From: Pisaster brevispinus
Lineage: Eukaryota > Echinodermata > Asteroidea > Forcipulatida > Asteriidae
Direction: 5' to 3'
DNA length: 64,000 bases
Assembly (NCBI GenBank): GCA_023634235.1
Contig: JAMKCF010000012.1
Span: 1,063,501 to 1,127,500, forward strand
Under the pieces are notes generated by a model, which was not told the DNA's origin, searched no databases, and saw only the letters and a list, made by a program, of their open reading frames with translations. Positions 11,712-22,953 of the stretch are shown one piece after another; position 1 is the stretch's first letter, and the number at the start of each line of letters is the position of its first letter. The translations under genes were made by a program, and so were the position numbers.

Positions 11712-12517
11712 GGTCGCAAAGATTATTCAATTTCGCCAAAGCCAACAGTAAGAGGCTGGTCAACCATAAAGTTTCATCAACAATGTAAACATGTAGGAAT
11801 TCAACCGAAGAATGGTGAAAATGTAGTCTTGACTGTCTGTAGAAGTAGAATGACTAAAACGAACCTGCATGACAAGGAAGAAATCTAATGTGCACGGAAA
11901 CGAAATTGAATGCAATAGCAGCTAAAAAGAAACCCCAGTTTTTATGAGCTGGGGAAATATGCGTGATTTTGAATGTGTGTTCATGAAACTGAATAATTTA
12001 TTTGCTGAAAATGGCCGGGAAAACCTATATTTGCCAGATATTCGTTTAAGCTTTTATAAGACAAAATACAACCCTGATGTTGTGAGATTTTGAAGGAAGT
12101 GCCTGTTTTCGGCATTAAGTACCACGGAAGTCGACTAAATCAATTTGCGTAATGAATGTATACGATTTTCAGTTAATAACGGGGGAAAAGTCCGAATCTG
12201 CCCACTATTTTTCGGTTCATCAATGACATAATAAACCCCAATATGATGCATGCCGTCATTCATTATTCGTTTCTTCATTAATTCATTCTTGATTTACTTA
12301 TTTCAAACATCACATGAAAGCCTAAGGCCGAGTTATGGATATTTGTTTACATCAAGTCACTGTATACAGATAATGTGTTAACTGTAAACCGACAAAAAGA
12401 ACCAATTATGTTTCTTGGTCATTTGCAGATTGGAAATTGTGGTGGTCGGATCGGGCATCTTTCCGTAAAATGCACTTGAAACTTTACCCGAAACAAATTT
12501 ATTTATGTTTCCACGGG

Positions 12518-12704
12518 ATTAATTTCATAAAGTTGCGTAAAGAGCAATGTTGCTGCACAATATTCTGCTCAGCAAAAAAAATAGCAGGATACCAGTCACA
12601 GGTGGTACATGTGACGTGTATTTTGGCTGGTAACCTGATTCTAGTAGGCTTATGTTTTGTTGTGCTTAGCTACTTTAAAGTTGTAGCTCTATAAAATTGG
12701 GCCC
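12518..12704. mobile_element. MITE, GGGCCCAATTTCATAAA family
   Basis: It runs from TTAATTTCATAAAGTTGC to CTCTATAAAATTGGGCCC and shares the core GATACCAGTCACAGGTGG...TTTTGGCTGGTAACC with the other copies. Confidence 0.7.
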
Positions 12705-13039
12705 ATGTAAAAAGCCAGCAAGCTTGCATCATTTATGCTAAACAAATAACGATTATGCGTTGGTAAAAGCGAAAATGAAAGTGCTTCTGCGCTCCGTACG
12801 GACGGAGGCAGAGTGCCCATTGCCTCATATGGCTGTACCCTGCTAAATCCTCTCGAAGTCCTAAAGCAGCTCACGCTGAAAAATAAACATTCAACAACTA
12901 TTGTCTCAGTCTTAGGAGAAGAAAACACGAATGTGCAATGACATCTGAACTTTTCTTTTCAATTTTCTGGGGGTAGCAGGGTCGCCCCCCCCCCTCCGAG
13001 CTATGCCCGTCAAAGAGAGAAACTGCTGCAGGAGTGCTA

Positions 13040-13168
13040 GGCCGTGTCCGAAACGGCGACTTCGGCTACAGCTACAGCTAGATCAGCGCGTCTGCCAGTG
13101 TTGAAATATAGGCAGACGCGCGCGATCTAGCCGTAGCTGTAGCCGAAGTCGCCGTTTCGGACACGGCC
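13040..13168. mobile_element. Hairpin MITE with GGCCGTGTCCGAA ends
   Basis: Nearly the whole element is one inverted repeat. Arms of about 57 bases (13040-13096 and 13111-13168) have few mismatches and a 14-base loop. The arms carry GGCTACAGCTAC-type repeats. Diverged relatives lie at 14381-14514, 14575-14714, 18964-19078 and 32166-32300. Confidence 0.8.
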
Positions 13169-13611
13169 ATAATCTGAATACAGAATGGCGGCCATCTTGG
13201 ATTCTGAGTAGTTCAAATTATTTAGGGTCCAGCTTACCAAAGCTAGCTTACCCCATACTGAGACTCAATAACCCTAAGATAACTGTCAACAGTCCCTGAA
13301 AGTGTCGATTCTTAAATTTGTCATTTAAAGAAACTTTTGAGGGCTCAAAATGAATAACGAGTCTCTGCGCATTGATTCAGTCGGTATTTAGTGGTGTGGG
13401 GGTGTTGCATTTTCGTGACACGCAGACGTTATGCCCTCCAGCACACAACAAAATAATAACGCAATTTGTTTCAATTTCTAAGGTAATACAACCTCTTTCG
13501 GATGTTTTTGTTATTTCTGGGGTAGTACAGATTTCCTCACAATTACATCATTTCAAAACGATATCAAAAACGGAATATGAAAATGTCCATGAAAAAGGTT
13601 GAACTTAAATG

Positions 13612-14035
13612 TAGGGTTATTGATTGGTTTTGGTCTATAATAATGTTGATTTGTAGTCAAATACTTAAAGAAAGATACATAAAAAGTCACATGAGACAGT
13701 TTCAGCTGATTACAGGGTCTATACTTGATGAAACAACAGAAGAAACAAACTGTAACGGTATTTCCACATAAGAACATCGACTTCGTCCACGTTTAGCGAG
13801 GTGACAGCGGGTACCAACCGCATCTCTGTCTTGTTATCATTCGCAAACGGACACCAACCCTCAGAAATCTTTTCTCAGATTCAAATGTTTTGGGGTGACA
13901 AATTATCCAAACCATTTTACTTCGAAGGGAATCCTTTCTCAAAGTATTTTCAACAGCTGTGGTGCTTCTCACCAGGTAAGTGTTTATGATCATATTTTGT
14001 TGTAGTATTCACCAATCTATAGCCCTACCTTTTTT
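13612..14035. mobile_element. Decayed MITE related to 2213-2658
   Basis: It starts near TAGGGTTATTGATTGGTTTTG and ends near ATAGCCCTACCTTTT. It contains TCCACGTTTAGCGAGGTGAC and GCGGGTACCAACCGCATCTC, the reverse complement of the interior of the 2213-2658 element. The open frames here are by-products of the repeat. Confidence 0.55.
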
Positions 14036-14380
14036 TATGTGGTAATCTTGAGCACTGTTGATGCAATAAAATAACATTTCGGAGAACCTTGTCTTACTAT
14101 AAGACGCAAATGCAGTCACCCGATGCAGATGATTCGGTTTTGAGCTCTGAGTAGCAAACTTGGTAAGTAGAGGAAAGTAAAGAAAGGAGAGGCTCGTGAT
14201 TTTGAAGGGCCAATATCTGGCGGCAGTGATAGTAAAATCAAGAGAAGTGTTTGTTTACGTCTTATACTGTCAGGTACTGCAAACAAACTCCACGTTGGAA
14301 TACACGGTCACAAGAACAAGGTGGCCAGCCGGAAATTTTAGACGTTTATCCCGTCCCTACTCCCATGAATTGAAGCCATG

Positions 14381-14514
14381 GGCTGTGTTCGAATTGACGG
14401 CTACAGCTACGGCTATGACTGTCGCTCAGGGTGATGCTAAGGACGAACGATATTTCAACGGAAGTGGAAATCTAGCCTCAGCCGAAGCTGTAGCCGCCAA
14501 TTCAGACACGGCCT
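14381..14514. mobile_element. GGCCGTGTCCGAA MITE family, copy
   Basis: It starts GGCTGTGTTCGAATTGACGG and ends CCGCCAATTCAGACACGGCC, with inner CTACAGCTACGGCTATGACT. The ends are imperfect inverted repeats. Confidence 0.65.
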
Positions 14515-14574
14515 TGGACTCCACAGAAGTAACTTCCCTGAGTGTTACTGAGCTGGTGAAATAAAACCATTATT

Positions 14575-14714
14575 CGGCCTTGGCCCGAATTGGCAGCTAC
14601 ACGGCGACAGATGGATCGCCGCGTCATCATGCGTTGAAGTACAGGACATCCATAGCAATACACCTTAGCAACAGCCATAGCTGTAACCGAAGCCGCCAAT
14701 TTGGATACGGCCTA
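14575..14714. mobile_element. GGCCGTGTCCGAA MITE family, copy
   Basis: It runs from CGGCCTTGGCCCGAATTGGC to GCCGCCAATTTGGATACGGC. The inner text GTCATCATGCGTTGAAGTA is shared with the copy at 18964-19078. Confidence 0.65.
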
Positions 14715-15502
14715 AATAGCTCGTATGGTAATCTCGCGCGTACCGGTAATCTCGCGTGAGCTCAAATATTTTATGGAACACTTGGTTCTCTCGTGAACAG
14801 CTTAATTGTGTGAAGCAAACAAAATCACGCACTTTACCGGACCCCCGATATTCGAAAACACGAGAGACTTGCAACTAGGATTCAAGCTTGCAGGAAGATA
14901 CAGAATGTGGTCAACCATTAAAAAAAAAAACACTGACAATGACTGTACTCTGTGGTTTATCGATAAAGATCGAGGGAAAGTTACACTCCTATCTCCATTA
15001 TGTAATCATGAGTCATCACCTCGGACATTGCAGAATAACTGCATCATAATAGTTCCCGGACCTTTTCCATATGATGACAATTATCCACATCCACCCAACT
15101 TTGAGTTTAATAAACATTTCGGAAAAATATGAGGTAAATTTGTCTGTAATAAACTTACTACTTCCCTCCCATATAAGGTAAACATGACATGCTTAGCAAA
15201 CCGCAAAACACCCAAAACAGTTCGGGGTGAGCACCTGCCCCCAATAGTTTCACTTTCGTCTCCGCACTTCGATGACATCATTACAAGATTCCTCGATAGG
15301 CAATTGTTATACTGTCGCCTGCAACTCTAATTAAATTGTTTACTTTCGCATGGATCTGATGGGTGGGTCGTTGTCTCACTGACAAAACAAATTTTCCCGC
15401 ATCATGACAGAAGTTATGACCTGATGATGACATTTCGTAGATGACTGGAATTAGCTGAAAATCACTTGAGTCAATAACTCAATCGAGGGACCTGATTGGT
15501 TG

Positions 15503-15615
15503 CAACGCCCCATGGTACGGTCCGCAACGCCCCGTGGTACGGTCCGCAACGCCCCGTGGTACGGTCCGCAACGCCCCGTGGTACGGTCCGCACCGCCCCG
15601 TGGAACGGTCCGCAC
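15503..15615. repeat. 22-bp GC-rich tandem repeat, five units
   Basis: Five head-to-tail copies of a 22-base unit containing CGCCCCGTGGTACGGTCCGC, with one or two substitutions each. The GC content contrasts strongly with the AT-rich flanks. Confidence 0.85.
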
Positions 15616-16734
15616 ACGATGACAAGCGTTTTCCTTACGTTTTGATTGTGTATTTTTCAAAGATTTTTTAAAAACTAGGTGTGTTGTTAAAATGTCCAGA
15701 CAGGTATTGCCTGAGTTAATTTAACCTTCTTTGTTTGCTTAATTAATTAAGTTTGATATTTGGTTAAATCTACCATTGACAATAATTGACATACCGATTC
15801 TGCATATCACAAAGGTTGGTGGTAGCGTTTTGTCCTTCCCCCTTCTAACCAAACCAGCATCAGAAATGGCCAAGTTTCTGGCACCTTCAAACAGTTATGA
15901 AGTTAAAGAAGAAACCTTCAAAGTCAAAATAATACAAAAGAATTATTCAGAACATGTCGTAAAAAATAAAGACGTCATTTTATTGTAGCGACCGTAGACA
16001 AATACTATAAACTAAAGAATAGAGCAAAAGGTGGGAAGGTGAACGGAAATCTAGCCAAAGGACGCAATTTACGGCATTTTTTATGAAACCCCGATGGGAC
16101 AAATGAGCTTCGTCACCTAATATTTCCTATGTTCATCCTCTGTCAATTCCTCTGTTATGGCAGACGTTGAGACACCAGACTTCATCAGAACAATTCTTTT
16201 CTTTACTCAGTTTACTCTTGTGGTCATAAAAACGAGTCCAGATTTTTCAAAGCAGATCCCCAAAACGTTTGCTTTATTAATAAATCAGCTTCAAACATGA
16301 GGGCGCCCAGCTTCAAGGCCATGTTCAAGCTTTATATCACTGTATATCGCTTTGATTTAGTTCGTATAGTTTCGGCGAAGTCAACTGGGTTCACCCCCCC
16401 CCCCCCCCACAGTGAGCCACGGTTTTTAGTCGAACGAACTTACGCCCTCTCGTGAGATTCGTATGAAAAAGCTAGTGGTACTATAACATCAATGTTTCCG
16501 CGTTATTTTGTTTACCGCAGAATAACACAGTTTATTTTGGTTCACGGTGTTACGCTGACACCTGTGTAAGGTCATCAGGCTCACCTATTCTTCTTACCTT
16601 TTCAACGCCTTGTACAAGTTCATCACTATCCCCCATCTTATTTAGTCTACATGAAAGTGCCGAATTAGTAATGCGATTATAGCTTCAGTGATTAACTTTA
16701 CCAGAATTTCCAAACCTCGGCCCAGGCTTCAGTG

Positions 16735-16890
16735 TGGCAGGAAATTCTGTCCTGTACAAATTTCTTTTGATAGCGCCCTCTTTTGAACCAACCTGCTTCA
16801 TTCCGTGGGAGAGATTTCCCTGTGGCAGGTAACCTAGGGAAAACTGTCCCTCTGAAATGTTAAACCCTATGGGAAATTAACATGGGCTGA
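16735..16890 (-). mobile_element. MITE with GATAGCGCCCTCTTTTGAA core
   Basis: It contains AAATTTCTTTTGATAGCGCC and CTATGGGAAATTAACATGGG, also found in the copies at 18771-18963 and 36778-36957. In this copy the core is inverted relative to the other two. Confidence 0.55.
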
Positions 16891-17529
16891 AGTAGACTGG
16901 TCCCCTGTATTTATCCGCTCGGAGTGTGACGTCGGGTTATTAATTATAAATATTTGAAAAATCGAAAATTACAAATATTTTCAATCATACCAAAGTTTCG
17001 CACAGGGTTATCCTAAAAACCCATTGTCTTTATCTTCCTTAAAATCTGATCTCGATTTGATTTTATCCTAAACCCTAGATCTATTTCGAGGTACTCTGGA
17101 TCCTGTCAGGTTGTTGGGAGAACCAAGGGAAAGAAAAAGATGGCTACTCATGGTTCGTCTCAAAAAGCCTCTAGACCTTTCTACTGCAACGTCACAGCCC
17201 AAGTTTTTGCAACCGAGGTTAGAAAATTACGGAAAGCCATAAATGCAAAGCAAAAAACAGGAAGCTACCGTTTGTAACAATGTTACACAAAAAAATATTC
17301 AAAAATAGTGTTGAATTTGTTTGAAACAAAACAACCAATTATGAGAAGTTTTTTTTATTTTTTTATTTTTTTAATGAAAGTTTGCAGAAGTGTTGAATTG
17401 GGTCATATCATCTGTTAACACAATTCAATGTTTTGCTACCATTCGGCCGTCCCTGCCAACCAGGGTGGTTTGTTTATCAGAAATGGAGAGGTTTATTGTC
17501 TCACTACAGTTGTAACAAAATACATTGAC

Positions 17530-17900
17530 TGATACATTAGAATCTTTGCTAATAATCACGAAAAATGTGTACCGAAAGCCTATTTATGGTTGTAATCAAA
17601 CTGCAAAATGTTTACGTCAGAAGTGCAAACAGTAATTAGAAATCAGTCAATGTATATTCGAATTTCAGTGGTGTCCGTTTGCGAATGCCGCGGCCAGAGA
17701 TGCGGGTGGTACCCGCTGTCACCACCTCGCTAAACGTGGATGGATTCGACTTGATGAAAATATTATTGTGACAGTTTTTTCCTTTTTCTCAACAAGTACA
17801 CACTGTATTCAACTGAAAACTTCACAAATGACTTTTATTGAATATTCCATTGATAGCTTGGTGTATAAATTAGCATTTAAAGACAAATCAGAGTTTGAGT
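17530..17900. mobile_element. Decayed MITE related to 2213-2658
   Basis: It shares AGATGCGGGTGGTACCCGCT and GCTAAACGTGGATGGATTC with the element at 2213-2658, in the same order. The ends are not preserved. Confidence 0.55.
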
Positions 17901-18770
17901 ATTAATCTACAAAATCACTTTGTGTTTTTAATCATAATTGAGAACGATCTGACTAAAGCTATTCCATCATGTTTCTGCATAGGCCACCGTACTGCATTAA
18001 ACATAAATCTGATGTTGTTTCTTTTGCTTAAAAATAAGATTAAAATATATTTTTTAAAATTGTTTCAGTAAGTTTAGTCTTTTTAAAATCACCCCCCCCC
18101 CCGTAAAAAGGGGCGATTGTGGTGAACCACCATAGGCTTGATTTACATCAAATGTAGACAAGAAAACAGTACTTTGAATCTTGTCATCAGACGATTTTTT
18201 TAAAAATCAGAACATTATTTTATGAACCCTTTAATTTTTCACAATAAATTCACATCATTTCACCCTTTAATGATAATTGGATGAGTTAACCTGCACAATT
18301 TCACACCTGTACCAACTTCTATTTCCATGGGAGCCAATCATGTCAGAAAAACGGTTATGTCAATCGTTTTTATTACTAAACATTTCTCTCCAAATACCAG
18401 TTGAATCCGTGTTTGCAAAGGATACGGTACATATTTGTACGGTGCCGCAGGTTACCCGTTTTAGTTGGAATATACTGGGGGTTTTAGCACCAATTCAATA
18501 GGCCAGTGATTGCATTTGGTACTAAAACCAGTATATTCCAATACATTCAGGGGCCTATTGTGTACAACGTTTCTATGGTATATCTGTCCTGGTTAGAAAC
18601 TGAAAGCGGAATGATTATGTCAACGAGCAAAACGAAACAGGGTGGATTTCGCAAACAATGCGTTGAATGGTTTTAAAGTGTCTGCTCTATATTATGTAGT
18701 CCCATAACCACAACACAACGGCTCCAGTGTCTTCCTAGTTAGGCATGTGTCAATGGAGGCTGGTAGAAAA

Positions 18771-18963
18771 ATGGGGTCGGTGTCCTAGGGAAATCTGTCT
18801 CCAGAGATTCTGTGTCCCCCCCCCCCCTTATGGGAAATTAACATGGGCTGAAGGAGGTTGATTCAAGAGAGGGCGCTATCAGAAAAAGTTCGTACACAAC
18901 TCGCCGTATGGGGGGGGCACACACAGAATCTCATGGGGGGGGGAGACACAGAATCTCCTGCCA
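18771..18963 (+). mobile_element. MITE with TTCAAGAGAGGGCGCTATCA core
   Basis: It runs from GGTCGGTGTCCTAGGGAAAT to AGAATCTCCTGCCACACCG and is nearly collinear with 36778-36957. The two ends are imperfect inverted repeats (TCCTAGGGAAATCTGTC against AGAATCTCTTGCCACACC). It abuts the MITE at 18964. Confidence 0.6.
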
Positions 18964-19078
18964 CACCGTGTCCAAGTTGGCGGCTGCGGCTACGTCATCA
19001 TGCGTTGAAGTATATGACGTCCTTTAGCAACAGTCGTAGCCGTAGCCGTAGCCGTAGGCGCTAATTCGAATACGGCCA
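18964..19078. mobile_element. GGCCGTGTCCGAA MITE family, copy
   Basis: It runs from ACCGTGTCCAAGTTGGCGG to GCGCTAATTCGAATACGGCC, with a run of GTAGCC repeats in the right arm. Confidence 0.6.
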
Positions 19079-22000
19079 GTGGCCTGACGTCCATTCTTGT
19101 GTTGAACGGTTTCTGTCCATTCTTGTGTTGAAAGGTTTCTGGTCATGCTGATTGCTTTTGATAGTGTTCTTAATTTGCTCTAGAATCAATCGTCATTTAT
19201 TGGTGTGTTGTTGTGACCACTGTACTGTTCTTATGTTTTCCTCTCTGTTTTATATTCATGTCAGGAAGTCGTTTTTACCTTTATCGTTTATACGTCGATA
19301 TTACATTTATGATGTCGTCATCCTGCAATAAATTATCTCAAGATCTCAACATGTTGGGTGTCACTTTCAGAGCACTATAATTGTTTCCAAATCATATTTT
19401 CATTGAAAGTTTTTTTAGTAAAATTATTTATCTATTTTGTTTTGTTTTGTTGTTTTCTGACCAAGTTTAAATGACGAAATTTGCAGAATTATTGGGAATG
19501 TTGGCGTTGTTTTACACCTGTCCCTTCATAGGCTCTGTGTTTGAATGTTTTAATGGCAATAGTTTGGTTCAAAGCAGTTATTTTTGGAATTTGGTTCTCA
19601 CGGTCTTCTGAACTTCCTAGTACAAGATCTAGCTTGTATTGTTTTACTTCTCATCAAGAACTAAGAAGACGATTTATAAGGGATTACATCTGGTTGTTTT
19701 GTAACATACAAGACACCTGTTCTACGTGGCAACACTTCATTTCTGTTTCCCTTTCGCTACATCACCGATTTGCAATTTTTTAAACTAGGTGTGGTTTTTT
19801 TTTACAGTTTGTATCTCAAACAACGGTTTACAGTTTTCAAATGTCTTTATTTTCATTCAGCCTACATACCTTACTTTCAATTTCCCTTAAATCGAAACTT
19901 TGGGTGAATTTTTCTTGACTTCCCCCTTGAAAAGCAACTGATTCTTTAGAATAATAACAAATTTTATTAATTTTAGATGAAGTGTTTACGTAACAACCCA
20001 AAGAAATTGATTTTTCGCCTTACGTATTGCATCTTCTGAGACAGAAACTGTCAGAACTGCAGGGAAGTGCAACCTTTAACTTATTGAACAAACTATGAAC
20101 CGAAATAATGTTATCAATTTGTTAATGTCAATACTTGTGTAGAACTTCAGGTGTGACATAATTATAAAGATATTTATGAGTTCATGCGTTAGCAAACATA
20201 ATTGGTGGCTGATGTTTTCAATCACACTAGACTTTTCAAGTGGTTCAACTTTAAAGTGGTGACATGTTCATTCTTATCTAGGGTGGGTATTTAATTCAAT
20301 GTAACGGACCGTGTACCTTCACAGCAAGCTATTCGTATAATAACCCGGGGATACTGGTATCGCACAAGTCCAGTACTTGTAAAACTTAAAGTGAACAGGT
20401 TCATTTTTACCAACAATTTTTCATTTTCACATTTGGTAATATATATCAACTTTTCTTAAAGTTATTTGCAAAATGTAAAAAATCATGTTGTTTTTCTCCA
20501 TAACAATATTGCTGGAGAAACAAAGTAAGAAATTGGTGCACTTTTAAATATATTTGTAATCGTCTTTTAATTTATACCATTTTGTTGGCAAAACAATTTG
20601 CCACATTTTGTACTCCAAACTATTATTGCATCATAATATCGAAGAGACGCACACCGTTTATTGATAATGTATGCTTCATTATTTGGAACCCTTACAAAAA
20701 AATAAGAAGAATAAATTTAAATTTGCGGTTCGGTTGGAAAGGAGTTTTTTATCCATTGTTCCTCAAACCTAGCCGAAAAGTGGAGAAGATGATATAAATT
20801 GAACATTAACCAAAAGTGAACAAAAAATTATGCTAAAATGAGACCGTGTACAAATTTGCTAATTTTTAATTGTATATCCAAAGCACGGGAAAATAAATGT
20901 TTAAGTAGGCCTACATGAAGAATGCAATGCTTTAATTCCTTCTTTCTGCTTACTTCAAATATCCATTTATATAGAACCTGAAATACCTTAAAGACAAATC
21001 AACTGGAGGTGAGCAGAGTTTACTGTTCGAAACGTTGAGACCACAACAACGGCTCTATTCAGAGCAAGCTCTCATCCCAAAGGTGGTTGATTCATGGCTG
21101 TACCCGCAAGTTTACTAGTTATAGCTACTTCTTAAACATATCCCAAAGGAGGTTAATTCATGGTTGTACCCGTTAGTTTACCAGTTATAGCTACTTCTTA
21201 AACATATCCCAAAGGAGGTTAATTCATGGTTGTACCCGTTAGTTTACTAGTTATAGCTACTTCTTAAACATATTTTCGTCAACTTTAACATAGTTGAATA
21301 AAAATAGTCATGTTTAACGTGATGTTACTCTCTGGAATGCCCTAAAAGACACCGTAAAAATGCTACGCTCTCTCCTTATTATTTATTGGTCCAAAATCTT
21401 AAAAAACATCTTTTCAAGGCTTATGCTAGGATTCTTACTAATTTGTTGAAGACTTGTATTTTGCTGTTCAGGTAACTTGTCTTGTATATTTGTTTTGTTT
21501 ATCATGACAGTCCTTTGTTTTGTCTCTGTGTGCCCGTAGGTTAGGGTACACAAGTAGTGCTTCACCTGAACCTAAAGTGTTGTCTTATTTTGTATCTTAG
21601 ACTTCAACTCTAGTAATCACAATGTCTTAATGTAATGAGATATGTATGGTCCAAACTAATTAATATTATTTTCTAGGTGTAAATTTAACAATTTATTGCC
21701 TACTGAATAATGTGACTTTGTTTTGCAATAGTAAGGAATAAAATGATGACATATAGTTTGTGTACTTGAATGACGACATTGAAATTAAAAAAAATGTAAT
21801 TGCTGAAAAATACATCGGTGCCCATATCATAGAGCACTTGCTCAATATCATGATACCTTTCGGATGACTTGAGACACACAAGCTTTATGTATTTCTCAAT
21901 CTGTAGTTTTGCCCTGCATGAATTAAATCAACTCTCAATGAATTGTGTCCATGATAACCTCACCCGTAACCGCCAATTTAGATAATGGACTTATACCACT

Positions 22001-22300
22001 ATAAACAACATCTTCGCATTATTGCAACACTTTGATTTCCGGTTGAAAAAGAAAACAAGATCAAACTTCCAAAGTCCACTATAGTTCGTTGTGTTCCCAC
22101 CTGTCAATATAACCAAATAACGTCACTGTGTTGGAACCAAAGTCAAACAACATTGCACAATAGCTGTGCATGCCCCTTTGATCTTAAGCCGATATTGCTG
22201 AATTGAATCACAATGCACCATTCTCCACTCGTGTATTGTGGGTATAGCCTACTAAATGTCATACCTATCAAGGTGTGTTTAGGTCAAAAACACATACACA
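19079..22300. other. Intergenic, AT-rich
   Basis: No gene is supported on either strand. Short open frames (for example 19541-19783 and 20582-20797) have no splice or promoter context. The stretch contains the 66-bp tandem repeat at 21074-21271 and a stub of the GGCCGTGTCCGAA MITE near 21960-21990. Confidence 0.5.
21074..21271. repeat. 66-bp tandem repeat, three units
   Basis: Three consecutive 66-base units begin ATCCCAAAGG and end CTTCTTAAACAT. The second and third are nearly identical; the first differs at several positions. Confidence 0.85.
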
Positions 22301-22324
22301 AATCCGTCTGAATGTGCATTAAAC

Positions 22325-22525
22325 ATTCATGAATAGTCACTGAGCAATCATGACAAATAACGCATGTGTTGTTTTTTCTTATGATTGGCGAGACTCATGA
22401 ATATGCTAAATACATTTGTATCTTTCTCTTGGTATAAAGCCTAAAGCCGAAGTATACATTCATGCATAATTCATAATGCGTAAAACCAGACTAATACAAA
22501 TATGAATTATTCATTGATCTGTGAC
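22325..22525. promoter_or_regulatory. Cluster of ATTCATGAAT-like motifs upstream of the cytokine-like gene
   Basis: ATTCATGAAT, CTCATGAATATGC, ATTCATGCATAATTCATAA and ATGAATTATTCAT fall within 200 bases, about 310-510 bases upstream of the TATA box. They look like palindromic POU-homeodomain sites. This is pattern recognition only, in an AT-rich background. Confidence 0.3.
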
Positions 22526-22834
22526 GGCGAGGAGGGAGGGTTGGTTCTTGATCAAGTGCATTCATGCGTGTGAATGGCACTGTCTATTTACCTGAATGGT
22601 TTTTCCCGGGACCAGTGCGATTCATGACGTACTCCCTCAACCACATTGTGGGTTACCATGCCCTACAAGCCCAGCACTGCTTCTGACAGCAAATTATGTA
22701 ATCACCCATGTGCGGTTTTGGTGCATGCTGTGAAAAAGTAAAGATTTCAAAAACTTTATTTCTTTTATTTAAGTTCTATGTGATGGTTTCAAAATAAGTT
22801 GTTTTACGGCCCCCAGAGTTGGTGGGTATATTAT

Positions 22835-22842
22835 TATAAATA
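22835..22842 (+). promoter_or_regulatory. TATA box of the cytokine-like gene
   Basis: TATAAATA lies 112-119 bases upstream of the start codon at 22954. Initiation would be expected near 22865, giving a 5' UTR of about 90 bases. Confidence 0.6.
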
Positions 22843-22953
22843 CTGGGTGATTTTAGTCACTGGAACATTATTTTCAAGAACTTCATCCGTAAAACCTGAG
22901 AACTTCACTCTGTAAGATTTACTAAAAAGAGGAAAGATTTGATTTTGGGAGAA

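Noticed and set aside
22600..22625. TTTTTCCCGGGACC as an NF-kB or STAT site upstream of the cytokine-like gene
   Set aside because: It departs from both consensus sequences at key positions.
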